This document shows, one piece after another, positions 25,689-35,129 of a DNA stretch of 64,000 nucleotides. The stretch's first letter is position 1, and each line of letters starts with the position of its first letter. The position numbers were made by a program, and so were the translations under genes. The DNA comes from Paraburkholderia sp. D15 (GTDB lineage Bacteria > Pseudomonadota > Gammaproteobacteria > Burkholderiales > Burkholderiaceae): the NCBI RefSeq assembly GCF_029910215.1, contig NZ_CP110397.1, forward strand, positions 310,001-374,000, written 5' to 3'. Under the pieces are notes generated by a model. That model was not told the origin of the DNA. It saw only the letters and a list, made by a program, of their open reading frames with translations, and ran no database searches.

Positions 25689-26402
25689 TTAAGCCGACAC
25701 CTTCGGTATATCGATACGATATCCTACCTTGGGCACCGTCTCTATGAGGCAGGAACGTCGAGCTTCGCGCAATACCTCCCGTATTTTGTAGACGTGAACA
25801 TCTACTAAGCGCGGTGAAACCGTGCCATCTTCCCCCCAGACGCTCTTCAGGATAGTCTCGCGCGACAATACCTGACCGGCATGTTTTATCAGCAGCCGAA
25901 ATAATTTGAATCCGGTCGGGCACATATATAGGTCCACGCGCTCGCCAGCATCCATCACAAAAAGAGTGCGCGTATTGGGGTCCAGCGTAAGCCCATCGAA
26001 TACAACAATCGTCTCGGGCGGCGAGACGAGACGCGGACGCAAAATTGCTTTGACGCGTGCGTAGAGTTCGATGGGAGAAAATGGAGTTGTGACATAGTCG
26101 TCGGCACCAGCCGCGAGTGTGTCGATACAGTGATCTTCGTCGGCCGCTGGAGCAATGACGATCACCGGAAGATGCCGCGTACGCACCGATGATCGAAGCG
26201 CTTTCAGAAACGACTTATGTCCGAGGGCCGTCTTGCTGCTTGCCATTATCAACGCAGCGGGCAAGGGGTCATACGCCAACATTGTGACTACAGCATCCAG
26301 GCTGACCGCAAGCTCCGGATGAAATCCGTAGCGAACCGCATTGGTCCAAAGAACTTCCGCAGATTCAAGGTGCTTTTCAAAAAGCACAATACGCCCACTC
26401 AT
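25689..26402 (-). CDS. OmpR/PhoB-type regulator with degenerate receiver
   Basis: A 237-residue protein. The C-terminal winged helix is intact (LIKHAGQVLSRETILKSVWG, VDVHVYKIREVLRE, IETVPKVGYRI). The receiver fold is recognisable, but its chemistry is lost: the acidic pair position reads LFEKHLES, the phospho-acceptor strand reads ALIMASSK with no Asp, and the invariant Lys is Thr (YVTTPFSP). It therefore cannot be phosphorylated in the usual way and probably works by ligand, partner binding or expression level. It has no neighbouring kinase. Confidence 0.85.
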   Translation of the reverse strand: MSGRIVLFEKHLESAEVLWTNAVRYGFHPELAVSLDAVVTMLAYDPLPAALIMASSKTALGHKSFLKALRSSVRTRHLPVIVIAPAADEDHCIDTLAAGADDYVTTPFSPIELYARVKAILRPRLVSPPETIVVFDGLTLDPNTRTLFVMDAGERVDLYMCPTGFKLFRLLIKHAGQVLSRETILKSVWGEDGTVSPRLVDVHVYKIREVLREARRSCLIETVPKVGYRIDIPKVSA

Positions 26403-26656
26403 TCTGTTTTTTCCTGCTGAGGTGACGTTCGCTTCGTCGCATCGTGCTCACCGGGCAACGTGCGTCGTTGTCGCGAACACACATATCTTACAAGCCTGGA
26501 CGTACACGTCGAGCCGCCCCTCGGCTATCTTGCATACAAACTGACCTTGCGTGTCAGCAAGATGCGCTCTGTGAGGGAAGAATTCGAAGCATTGGCCTGC
26601 AACCGTCACAATAGCAGCACACAATACCGCACTCATTCCTTTTGAATTTTCATCAG

Positions 26657-27028
26657 ATGAACAAACCAATGGCTGCCGCAGTACTTGTCGCACTTTGTTC
26701 CGTCGCACACGCGAGTTGGGCATCCGATGCGAACAATGGCTTTCTCACCGGCAAGTTCTTCAAAGGAGGAAGTCCATCGCTGCGTACCGCATACGTAATC
26801 GGCGTGCTCGATGGCTTCTCCTATGCGCCAGCCTTTGGCGCACCGGATGCAAAAATCAGCAAACTGCAGCGCTGCATCGGAGCTATGCATGCGGATGCAA
26901 GTCAAGTCGGCACCATCGTCGATAGATATCTGGACGCTCACCCGGAATCATTGAACGATAAGATGCAGCCGATAGTCCTGCGCGCCATGCGACAGGCTTG
27001 CGCTGGCAATGGAACTTCGATTGAGTAA
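26657..27028 (+). CDS. Rap1a/Tai-like exported protein
   Basis: About 123 residues. A signal peptide (MNKPMAAAVLVALCSVAHA) precedes a domain with TAYVIGVLDGFSYAP, a Cys-containing LQRCIGAMHAD and a VDRYLDAHPESLND, ending at VLRAMRQACAG. This layout of paired Cys and the YL-HPE motif fits the Rap1a/Tai4 family, which includes periplasmic T6SS immunity proteins. No amidase effector lies beside it, so it may be an orphan immunity gene or a different family role. The track start at 26642 is TTG; ATG 26657 is preferred. Confidence 0.65.
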   Translation: MNKPMAAAVLVALCSVAHASWASDANNGFLTGKFFKGGSPSLRTAYVIGVLDGFSYAPAFGAPDAKISKLQRCIGAMHADASQVGTIVDRYLDAHPESLNDKMQPIVLRAMRQACAGNGTSIE

Positions 27029-27034
27029 ACGATC

Positions 27035-27057
27035 GAGGGGGCGTACTCCCCCTCTTT
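27035..27057 (+). terminator. Intrinsic terminator after the Rap1a-like gene
   Basis: GAGGGGG (27035-27041) pairs with CCCCCTC (27048-27054), followed by TTTGTT. It lies between convergent genes. Confidence 0.75.
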
Positions 27058-27077
27058 GTTGTACCGATGCTCGTTAA

Positions 27078-28532
27078 TTACTTTGGCGCGGTCTCGTAGC
27101 CGTCATTCAGTGTCTTCACGAAGGCAATGATGTCATCAATGTCCTGATCCGTCATGGCGGGTTTATCGCCAAATTTTCGATCAAACGGAGCGTCCGCGAC
27201 ATCGATATTTGCATGATACTTTTCAGGCAAGTCGTCATATACAAGAACCTTGCCCGATGCGTCGTGCGGATAAATTTTTCCCGGGCTAGTGTTGCGCAGA
27301 TTGTAGAAGTCCATAACCTGCTTAAGATTGTGATAGACGCCGTTGTGGAAGAATGTCCCGCGCGTTGCCGAGTTACGCAACGTCGGCGTCAAAAACATGC
27401 CGCAATATTGCGTGTCCTTCGGCATGTCGGTCCGGAAGGGGCCACATACGCCCATATCGTAGAACTTCGGATCTTTGTTTTGCGCGAGTTCATGATTGCG
27501 TGGAACGCCGAGAGCTTCGTACTGCGTATCCGTAAACACTGGGGGTAGCCCGTCCGAGCTAGGCCGGCTCAGATGACAACCCGCGCAATTCGCTTTGTCC
27601 TTGTCGTTGAATAAACGCAAGCCATGCAGTTCAGCCTGCGTAAGACGCGCATGCCCTTCAAGCCAAGCGTCGTACTTACTCGTGAACGGATGAAACGCCG
27701 GATCTTCGAACTGGTATCGACCAATTGCAAACATAGCTTCTGATACGAGCAGGTTCGGGTCGCTGATCACGCGCGGCCCGAAGAGTTGCTTCATCGTGCC
27801 AATATACTTCGAGTGCAGTAGTTTTTCTGCAACGGCCTGCACATTCGGATTTGCCATTTCAACCGGATTCGTCAACGGTCCGATGGCCTGGTCCTGAAGA
27901 GTGCTCGCGCGGCCATCCCAGAAAAAGCCACCTTGCGGCACCATCGCAGGCGCGGCAGGCGCAACGCCAGCAGTCTTCTGCGCACGTTGCACGCCCTGTG
28001 CGGCGGAAGCCAGTACGTCGAGACTGACCGGTGCAGCATCGGTATCACCTTGATCCGGGCCGATACTGAACGGCGCTTGGCGGTAAAGATATGCGAGCGA
28101 CGGCGACGGCCGATAGCCGGCGTCTTTCATTTGCGGGCCACCTAACTGCACTGAGAGGTCGTTCGGCGGTCCGAACGAATGCTCAGCGCTATGGCACGAC
28201 GCACACGACTGCTTACCCGACGCCGACAACGACGGGTCGTTGAACATGTCTCTGCCTAGTATTGCAGCTGCACTCAGCGGCGCAACCGGGGGGCGCAAGA
28301 GTGTGATCGGGTGCGCATTAGCGCCTGTCAGGTCCTCGATCTTGTCACCGATCACCGCGGGCATACGCTCGGGGTAGATCAGCGCATAGCCAACGACGAC
28401 GATGCATGCCAACGCAATAGCCACTAATACCCACAAAATCCGGCTTCGCAGCGAATGCGAGGTAGCGTCAGGCGACGGACCGCTTCCACTCGGAAATTGA
28501 GAGGGCAAAGTGGCATTCGAAGGAGTGTTCAT
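27078..28532 (-). CDS. Membrane-anchored di-heme cytochrome c peroxidase (CcpA/MauG family)
   Basis: A 484-residue protein. An N-terminal membrane helix (LWVLVAIALACIVVVGYALI) anchors it with the bulk in the periplasm. Two heme c sites are CASCH (110-114) and CAGCH (316-320), the di-heme peroxidase arrangement. The MauG-like FFWDGRASTLQDQAIGPL and MANP motifs are present. Such enzymes reduce hydrogen peroxide or oxidise protein or quinol substrates. It lies 176 nt after the phospholipase-like gene on the same strand, so joint expression is possible. Confidence 0.9.
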   Translation of the reverse strand: MNTPSNATLPSQFPSGSGPSPDATSHSLRSRILWVLVAIALACIVVVGYALIYPERMPAVIGDKIEDLTGANAHPITLLRPPVAPLSAAAILGRDMFNDPSLSASGKQSCASCHSAEHSFGPPNDLSVQLGGPQMKDAGYRPSPSLAYLYRQAPFSIGPDQGDTDAAPVSLDVLASAAQGVQRAQKTAGVAPAAPAMVPQGGFFWDGRASTLQDQAIGPLTNPVEMANPNVQAVAEKLLHSKYIGTMKQLFGPRVISDPNLLVSEAMFAIGRYQFEDPAFHPFTSKYDAWLEGHARLTQAELHGLRLFNDKDKANCAGCHLSRPSSDGLPPVFTDTQYEALGVPRNHELAQNKDPKFYDMGVCGPFRTDMPKDTQYCGMFLTPTLRNSATRGTFFHNGVYHNLKQVMDFYNLRNTSPGKIYPHDASGKVLVYDDLPEKYHANIDVADAPFDRKFGDKPAMTDQDIDDIIAFVKTLNDGYETAPK

Positions 28533-28570
28533 GGCAATAGCTTTAGTGAATCTGAACTACATATAAGGAA

Positions 28571-28598
28571 GTCGAGCCACCGCACCGGCTGGCTCGAC
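28571..28598 (-). terminator. Hairpin after the phospholipase gene
   Basis: GTCGAGCCA (28571-28579) and TGGCTCGAC (28590-28598) are perfect complements with a 10-nt loop. In the minus direction TTCCTTATAT follows, a weak T-rich tail. It may be a partial terminator between the phospholipase and peroxidase genes. Confidence 0.5.
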
Positions 28599-28708
28599 GC
28601 CTTTACTAACTATCGTTCTTCGACACCCTTTTCACTAGATGGCGCGCCGCACGAATAACTAACACCCCTGCGGTACGGCATTAGCCAAACTGGATGTCGG
28701 CTGCGAAC

Positions 28709-30433
28709 TCAGTTCGTAGCTGGAGCGGACGACAGCTTGGTGCCCGCATTCGTATCCAGGAAGACTACCGGCGTGCTGCCGCCATTCGTAAAATCAAACA
28801 GCGCATTGAGGCTACCCGTCGTCGCGTCATGCGAGCCGCCACCCAAGCGGGTACCACCGAGCCAGTTGTCCTCGATGAACTTGACTACGGATGCTTGGGT
28901 GATCAGCGTATGGTCGACATAATTGCTACGTGCGTACGGCGAGATCACGATAAGCGGAACGCGCGTGCCCGGACCGCAACGGCCGTTCACAGCGGCCGCC
29001 GTCACGCCGACACCCTGCGTAGCGCCGGTTGCGTTACACGTACCTGCGCCGTTCAGTTGGTCGGCGGTTGCGTCGAACGACGAAGTCGTCGGCGTCGCAT
29101 ACGCATGGTCGTACCAACCATCCGAATCGTCGTACGTGATGATAACGGCAGTGTTCTTCCAGTCAGGCTGTTGCTGAAGGAAGTTGACGACCTTGGTGTA
29201 AAACGCCTGTTCGTCAATCGGATCCGAATTGCCCGGATGACCGTCACCAACTGCGGGCGCCTTCAGATAGCTAACCGACGGGAAGTTGCCCGAGGAAACA
29301 GCAGCGAAGAAATCGTTCACGTCGTACTGATGGTGAACCGGCGTAGCAGTCGAATCGAGCGGATCGGTTTGGCCGATAAGCGCGGTAGAAGTCGGGCGCG
29401 TGTGCGCGAGATTAGCGGTCGTCGGGTAGTACTGGAACCAGTTGTGATGCGGCACATAGTCCGTTTTCGTTGCGCCGAGGACCGGTGAATACGTGCTTCG
29501 CTTACAACCTGTGGTGCCGTTCGGATTCGTGGCAACGAGGCTAAAGCCGCCCATGAAGCCGCCCCACGTAATGTTCTTCGCGTTGAGCAGGTCACCGATG
29601 TTCTTGTTGGCCGCCGACATTTGCACGTTGTCGTTAGTGGCTGTCGAAGAGCACAGATCGCCCGTAGGGTCCGAGTCGCCATTAACCGTGAAGCCACCGG
29701 CACCGTCGGCAATAACGTTGTCGCCCTGCGCTGCACCGTTCGCGGGAACACCACCGTTCGTTTGACCCGAAATCACTTCAAGTGCGCCTGGCGTCGACGG
29801 ACCATACGTGTCCGTGTACATGTTGTCGCTCATTGCAAAATTCTGAGCGTAGTTCCAGAGCGCTGTAACCGTATTGCCGTCGAAGTAACCCATCACGAGG
29901 CCCGGCGTGCCGAACGTCGAACCGCTACTCGCACCGTTGTTACCGGTGTACTTGGGAAACAGGTCAGCCGCGCCATTGTCATAGGCAAGCTGTTCGTTGC
30001 GATAATCGTGCGACTGTCCGTTCGTGTTTGCCTGACTGCGATCGAGGCGGAACGGGTTGATACCGCTACCTGCAGCAAACGCATTGTTCGCCGTGTTCAG
30101 GAAGTTCGGGTTGCTCGTCAGAAGCGACTTCTGATTCAGATTGTTAATCTGAGTCGGCGTATTTGCAGACGCCGTAAATGCCGGCTCACCAACCGGATTC
30201 TGCGCGTTCGGATAGGTACCAAAGTAGTGGTCGAACGAACGATTCTCACCGAAGATCACCACCAAGTGCTTGATCGGGGTCGCCGTCGCCAGCGAGTCCT
30301 GTGCGGATACTGCCGCTGCCGGCGCAGAGGCAGCAGGGGCCGCAGAGGCCGGACTGTCATTGTTATTTCCGCATGCGCTCAGCACGAACAGCGCCGCTGC
30401 AAACGGAATGGGTAAGAGGGTTCTACGAAACAT
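28709..30433 (-). CDS. Phospholipase C / acid phosphatase-like phosphoesterase lipoprotein
   Basis: A protein of about 574 residues. The N-terminus MFRRTLLPIPFAAALFVLSACG is a lipoprotein signal with lipobox LSAC. The phosphoesterase family motif HLVVIFGENRSFDHYFG follows, with metal and active-site regions near SDNMYTDTYGPSTPG and VIITYDDSDGWYDH, the pattern of AcpA and phospholipase C enzymes. It should cleave phosphate esters at the cell surface or in the periplasm. The ATG at 30433 is chosen over 30448 because GGAG lies 8-10 nt upstream and it begins the signal peptide. Confidence 0.87.
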   Translation of the reverse strand: MFRRTLLPIPFAAALFVLSACGNNNDSPASAAPAASAPAAAVSAQDSLATATPIKHLVVIFGENRSFDHYFGTYPNAQNPVGEPAFTASANTPTQINNLNQKSLLTSNPNFLNTANNAFAAGSGINPFRLDRSQANTNGQSHDYRNEQLAYDNGAADLFPKYTGNNGASSGSTFGTPGLVMGYFDGNTVTALWNYAQNFAMSDNMYTDTYGPSTPGALEVISGQTNGGVPANGAAQGDNVIADGAGGFTVNGDSDPTGDLCSSTATNDNVQMSAANKNIGDLLNAKNITWGGFMGGFSLVATNPNGTTGCKRSTYSPVLGATKTDYVPHHNWFQYYPTTANLAHTRPTSTALIGQTDPLDSTATPVHHQYDVNDFFAAVSSGNFPSVSYLKAPAVGDGHPGNSDPIDEQAFYTKVVNFLQQQPDWKNTAVIITYDDSDGWYDHAYATPTTSSFDATADQLNGAGTCNATGATQGVGVTAAAVNGRCGPGTRVPLIVISPYARSNYVDHTLITQASVVKFIEDNWLGGTRLGGGSHDATTGSLNALFDFTNGGSTPVVFLDTNAGTKLSSAPATN

Positions 30434-30448
30434 TAGGGGGCTCCACAT

Positions 30449-31075
30449 TCGCTAACCAGGCCGTCCATCGATGTGCGGAAGGTGCTGGCGATTGTTGTTA
30501 GAAACGCGACTGCCAAACTATTGATGAAGCTGGCGAATTGGACCACTAAAGAATGAAAGTTTTCGGGCAACATTCTGACCAAAGCCTTTCAATTGCGCAG
30601 ACGTCTGTCTTTTTGTGCTGTATTTCGAGTGAAAAGCGCTACATCTCCAAACGCAAAGTCGAATCCTTGTTCGCGGAGCTTCTAGTCCAGCAGCGCTTAC
30701 TATTCCGCACCCCGAGTTGCTTGCGGGAAGGGCTCATGGATAGATAAACCCGATGTTCGTCAGGCTTACGTTTCGTCTGATAAGAGGAAATTCATTGGCT
30801 TCTGCGTCAGGTGAGATCGCGGCCCATGCCGGCCCAGTCCAAGTTAAAAAAGACCTGCCGGCTGCGCGGCCTCGTCCCAGCTGAAAATTATCACTTCCTT
30901 ACGAATTGCTTCCTTGCCACCGCCACCGACGGTGTATTTGATATCGACAGTCGCGATGTGAAAACCTACAAACGCACTACGGATCGCAGGATGGTCGTTC
31001 AGGCTGACAATCGCCTTCCCTTAATCGTCCGCAACCGGCGCGCCATTTGTTCATATTCACTAACGCAGATGGCAC
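30449..31075. other. Non-coding stretch upstream of IS debris
   Basis: About 630 nt with only short frames lacking ribosome-binding sites or family motifs. The first 100 nt should hold the phospholipase promoter. I see no gene here. Confidence 0.4.
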
Positions 31076-31950
31076 TGAACCGCCCCGGATTTTGTGGAGG
31101 CTTCAACTCCTGAGAGAAATGGTATGGACGCCTCCCTCCCGCATCGCGAGGCACTGGCCTTCGACGTGAGCGCGCTCATAGCGCAAGATCACATGAATCT
31201 TCACGGCGAAGCGGAGGCTAGCGATGAATCTGACACCGGTTGGGATCGACATTGCAAAGACTGTTTTCCAGGTGCATTACATAAATCAGGACACGGGCGA
31301 GGTCGTGAACAAGCCAATCAGACGCGCTGCGTTTCTCGAGCATTTCGCGAACCGGGCTCCTTGCCTTATCGGAATGGAAGCGTGCGGCGGAGCGCATTAC
31401 TGGGCACGCAAGCTGATGGAGATGGGGCATCAGGTAAAGCTGATGCCAGGGGAATTCGTGAAGGCGTTCAACGTTGGAAACAAGAACGACGCAGCGGATG
31501 GCCAACAAGATGGCCCGCACGATCTGGGCTGTGCTAGCGCATGAGCGCAAGTTCGACAAAGGGTACGTCAGCGCCAAGGCGGCATGACCGTAGGTGTAGC
31601 GTATAAGATCAACTTTTATAGGATAGATCGTCGAAGGTTGCGCGGGCGTTTTGCGTGTGATGACAGATCAGGTAGGACCGTGACTTGCCAAACCTGCGTA
31701 GTTTGCGGAGCTCAAGGCTCGTTGAGGCAAGTAGGCGCAAGTCAGCGGATTTCATCGGGGCCTGCAGCAGAAAACCAGCTGCAACAAGGCCGGATATACA
31801 GCTGCAACCCATCCTGTCCGTCTACGCACAAGAGAGCTTGCTCAGACGGGAGACGTTCATATACAAACTACTATCGGCAACTTGAAACAGCTGCCGCTGA
31901 ACCCGCATTAACTTAAACCAACCAGCCGCCACGATTCCCGGGGCGGTTCA
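31076..31950. mobile_element. Remnant insertion sequence bounded by inverted repeats
   Basis: The left end TGAACCGCCCCGG...GTGGAGGCT (31076-31102) and the reverse complement of the right end (31924-31950, TGAACCGCCCCGG...GTGGCGGCT) match at 21 of 27 positions. The TGAACCGCCCCGG type of end is seen in IS3-family elements. No intact transposase of that family remains; instead an internally deleted IS110 gene sits inside. No target duplication is visible. It appears to be a nested, deleted element. Confidence 0.6.
31224..31587 (+). pseudogene. IS110-family transposase, internally deleted and frameshifted
   Basis: The first about 92 codons (PVGIDIAKTVFQVHYINQ, GMEACGGAHYWARKLMEMGH, FVKAFNVGNKNDAAD) are the DEDD N-terminal domain of an IS110 transposase. 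At about 31500 the frame shifts, and the sequence continues with the protein's normal last 28 codons (ANKMARTIWAVLAHERKFDK, then GYVSAKAA and stop at 31587). About 220 codons are missing, so it is inactive. Confidence 0.85.
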
Positions 31951-32369
31951 CTGGTTCGAATCACATACGGCTTACTCAAAAGATTTATGGGCCTACATGC
32001 GAATGCACGTAAGCCCGAGTAGCAGCGAACAGCCGGTCTGTGCCTTCAATTGCCAACTCATAATTCTCGGTGTACTGGCTTTCGCGCACGTTGCGCCGAC
32101 GACATAACACGGAGTGCACGCCCGAACTTAATTGTCAGGCGGCCGTTTCGACGCTGCGTTCGAGGGGCTACTTCTGGCTGAGTTGAAAGCGGAAATACCA
32201 GCGAACCGAACAAGCAATCACGGCAGCGGCGTAACGATGCCGGTGGTACGGGGATCTGGACTGGCGCATCCCGACAATCTAACCGTTGCCCTCAGATCGC
32301 ACTATCGAACCAGCTCGGCCAATGTGACAATGTCCAACGTATTTATCGTCGCGTTGAAGCGCGCGATGC
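31951..32369. other. Non-coding stretch downstream of IS debris
   Basis: No supported gene. A GGTTCGAATC string at about 31953-31962 resembles a tRNA T-loop, but no tRNA body surrounds it. The region ends where the minus-strand sugar-acid operon stops. Confidence 0.35.
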
Positions 32370-33290
32370 TCAACGTCCCCACCGCAACACGAGCGGATCG
32401 AGCCTGCGCGCAACCTTGAACAAACCCTCACGCGTTGCCGGGTGCAACGGCGCAAGCGGATGGCGCACGGCATCCGAACGGATCACGCCGCCCTCTTTCA
32501 TCAACGCCTTGCACGCGCTCAGGCCGCACTGCCGGTTCTCGTAGATGATGAGCGGCATCCACTGCTGATACAGCGCGGCAGCATGTTCATGGTCGCCCGC
32601 AAAATACGCATCGACGATCTTGCGGATACCGTCGGGATAGCCCCCGCCCGTCATCGCACCCGTTGCGCCTGCATCCAGATCGGGAATGAGCGTGATGGCC
32701 TCTTCACCGTCCCACGGACCCAGCACCGCGTCGCCGCCCAGTTCAATCAGCTCGCGCAGTTTCGACGCCGCTTGCGCGGTCTCGATCTTGAAGTACGACA
32801 CATTGGCGATTTCTCTCGCCATCGTCGCCAGAAACGATGCGGATAATGGTGTGCCTGCTACCGGCGCGTCCTGAATCAGGATCGGAATGTCGATCGCGTC
32901 CGACACGGCGCTGAAAAACGCGTGAATGCCGCGCTCGCCGACGCGAATGGTCGCGCCGTGATACGGCGGCATCACCATCACCATCGCGGCGCCTGTATCC
33001 TGCGCGGCGCGGCTCCGTTCAGCGCAGACCTGCGTGCTGAAATGCGTGGTCGTGACGATCACTGGCACGCGGCCCGCTACGTGATCGAGCACCGCGGACT
33101 GCACGGCGCTACGTTCGTCGTCGGTCAAGGCAAATTGCTCCGAAAAATTCGCGAGTATGCACAGACCGTTCGAGCCCGCATCGATCATGAAATCGACCGC
33201 GCGTTTCTGGCCGTCCAGATCAAGGCGGCCCGCGTCATCGAAAATGGTGGGGACAACCGGAAAAACGCCGCGATAAGGGGTGTGGGTCAT
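32370..33290 (-). CDS. DapA-family 2-keto-3-deoxy-pentonate dehydratase/aldolase
   Basis: A 306-residue TIM-barrel enzyme of the dihydrodipicolinate synthase family. The Schiff-base Lys is in NVSYFKIETAQ; PVIVTTTHFST and ILANFSEQFALTDDER are family regions. Beside a pentonate dehydratase it most likely acts as L-2-keto-3-deoxyarabonate dehydratase (giving alpha-ketoglutaric semialdehyde) or as an aldolase. The ATG at 33290 has AGGAAG upstream; the frame is open further but without family sequence. It is the last gene of the minus-strand operon. Confidence 0.85.
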   Translation of the reverse strand: MTHTPYRGVFPVVPTIFDDAGRLDLDGQKRAVDFMIDAGSNGLCILANFSEQFALTDDERSAVQSAVLDHVAGRVPVIVTTTHFSTQVCAERSRAAQDTGAAMVMVMPPYHGATIRVGERGIHAFFSAVSDAIDIPILIQDAPVAGTPLSASFLATMAREIANVSYFKIETAQAASKLRELIELGGDAVLGPWDGEEAITLIPDLDAGATGAMTGGGYPDGIRKIVDAYFAGDHEHAAALYQQWMPLIIYENRQCGLSACKALMKEGGVIRSDAVRHPLAPLHPATREGLFKVARRLDPLVLRWGR

Positions 33291-33358
33291 GAGGATCGCT
33301 TCCTGCTTGTCGTGTGAGTCGGGTGTGAATGTGCGAAGCGGCGTGTTTCCCCACCGTT

Positions 33359-35101
33359 TCAATGCGAGTGGCGCGGAACGTCGGCGCCGCGGCAGCCGAC
33401 CAGAAAATCGAAATCGCAGCCTTGGTCCGCTTGCAGAACGTGATCGACATACAGCTTGCGGTAGCCGCTCGTAAAGCCATCAACGTCCATGCTTTCCCGC
33501 GACCAGCGTGCCAGCCGCGCGCTCAGCTCCGCGTCGCTGATGTCGAGATGCAGGCGCCCTGCAAAGCTGTCCAGTTCGATCCAGTCCCCTTCCTCCACGA
33601 CAGCAAGCGGTCCACCTGCGCGCGCTTCCGGTGCGACGTGCAGCACCACCGTGCCATAAGCGGTGCCGCTCATGCGTGCGTCGGAAATGCGGACCATGTC
33701 CGTCACGCCCTGTTCCAGCAGTTTTGGCGGCAGACCCATGTTGCCGACTTCGGCCATGCCCGGATAACCTTTCGGGCCGCAGTTTTTCATCACGAGCACA
33801 GAGTTGGCCGTGACATCCAGTTCAGGGTTCCCGATGCGCGCCTTGTAGTCGTCGAAATTCTCGAACACCACCGCGCGGCCGCGATGCTTGAGCAGATTGG
33901 GACTCGCCGCCGACGGCTTCAAGACCGCGCCATTCGGCGCGAGATTGCCGCGCAGAATGCACAAAGCACCGTCAGCTACGAGCGGATTCTCGATTGGGCG
34001 TATCACCTCGTCGTCATAAATCGGCGCGTCTTTCGTGTTGTCCCACAGTGACTGGCCGTTCGCCGTCAGCGCGTCGGGATGGGGCAGCAGGCCCGCTTCG
34101 CCCAGACGCCGTATTACGCCAGGCAGGCCCCCCGCGTAATAGAACTCCTCCATGAGAAAGCGCCCGGACGGCTGCAGATCGACAAGCGTGGGCGTGCCTC
34201 GTCCAATGCGCGTCCAGTCGTCCAGTTCGAGATCGACGCCAATGCGGCCCGCAATCGCCTTCAGGTGAATCGTCGCATTGGTCGAGCCGCCTATCGCCGC
34301 GTTCACGCGAATCGCGTTTCCGAACGCTTCGGGCGTGAGCAGTTTCGACAAACGCAGGTCCTGCAACGCCATCTCGACAATGCGCATGCCGGACATATGC
34401 GCGAGCACATAACGCCGCGCGTCGACTGCGGGAATCGCTGCGTTGTGCGGCAGCGTGACGCCGAGCGCTTCGGCCATGCACGCCATGGTCGAAGCCGTGC
34501 CCATCGTGTTGCATGTTCCCGCCGAGCGCGACATGCCCGCTTCCGCCGACATGAAATCATGCAGCGTAATCTTGCCCGCCTTCACCTGCTCGCTCAGTTG
34601 CCAGACCACGGTGCCCGAACCGATGTCGCGTCCCTGATGCTTGCCATTGAGCATCGGTCCGCCGCTCACGACAATCGCGGGTACGTCGCAACTCGCCGCG
34701 CCCATCAGCAGCGCGGGCGTGGTCTTGTCGCAACCCACCAGCAGCACGACAGCGTCCACGGGATTACCGCGAATCGACTCCTCCACGTCCATGCTTGCGA
34801 GATTGCGTGTGAGCATCGCCGTGGGTCGCAAGTTGGATTCGCCGTTAGAAAACACCGGAAACTCCACGGGAAACCCACCCGCTTCGAATACACCGCGTTT
34901 GACGTGCTCCGCGAGCTTTCTGAAGTGCGCATTGCATGGCGTCAATTCCGACCACGTATTGCAGATGCCGATAATCGGTTTGCCCTGGAACTCGTGATCG
35001 GGAATGCCCTGATTTTTCATCCAGCTTCGATACATGAAGCCGTTCTTATCCTGCGTTCCGAACCATTGTGCGGATCGGAGCGGGCGCTTTTCGTTGGGCA
35101 T
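33359..35101 (-). CDS. IlvD/Edd-family sugar-acid dehydratase (arabonate-type)
   Basis: A 580-residue iron-sulfur dehydratase. Cluster-binding cysteines lie in VLLVGCDKTTPALLMGA and SAGTCNTMGTASTMACMAE, with a third near GICNTWSEL. The DGALCILRGNLAPNGAV and DARMSGTAYGTVVLHVAPEA segments are family hallmarks. It converts an aldonic acid to its 2-keto-3-deoxy form. Length and context (the DapA-type gene downstream, pentose-type transporters) point to L-arabonate or a related acid such as galactonate or xylonate. Confidence 0.9.
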   Translation of the reverse strand: MPNEKRPLRSAQWFGTQDKNGFMYRSWMKNQGIPDHEFQGKPIIGICNTWSELTPCNAHFRKLAEHVKRGVFEAGGFPVEFPVFSNGESNLRPTAMLTRNLASMDVEESIRGNPVDAVVLLVGCDKTTPALLMGAASCDVPAIVVSGGPMLNGKHQGRDIGSGTVVWQLSEQVKAGKITLHDFMSAEAGMSRSAGTCNTMGTASTMACMAEALGVTLPHNAAIPAVDARRYVLAHMSGMRIVEMALQDLRLSKLLTPEAFGNAIRVNAAIGGSTNATIHLKAIAGRIGVDLELDDWTRIGRGTPTLVDLQPSGRFLMEEFYYAGGLPGVIRRLGEAGLLPHPDALTANGQSLWDNTKDAPIYDDEVIRPIENPLVADGALCILRGNLAPNGAVLKPSAASPNLLKHRGRAVVFENFDDYKARIGNPELDVTANSVLVMKNCGPKGYPGMAEVGNMGLPPKLLEQGVTDMVRISDARMSGTAYGTVVLHVAPEARAGGPLAVVEEGDWIELDSFAGRLHLDISDAELSARLARWSRESMDVDGFTSGYRKLYVDHVLQADQGCDFDFLVGCRGADVPRHSH

Positions 35102-35129
35102 AACGTATTCCCGTTGATAGTCGTTGAAT

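Noticed and set aside
28694..30415. Two open frames of about 264 codons antisense to the phospholipase-like gene
   Set aside because: Arg/Val-rich shadow sequence without motifs; the lipoprotein gene on the minus strand has full family motifs.
31951..31966. tRNA T-loop-like string GGTTCGAATC
   Set aside because: No acceptor stem, D arm or anticodon arm can be folded around it on either side, so it is not a tRNA or a clear attachment site.
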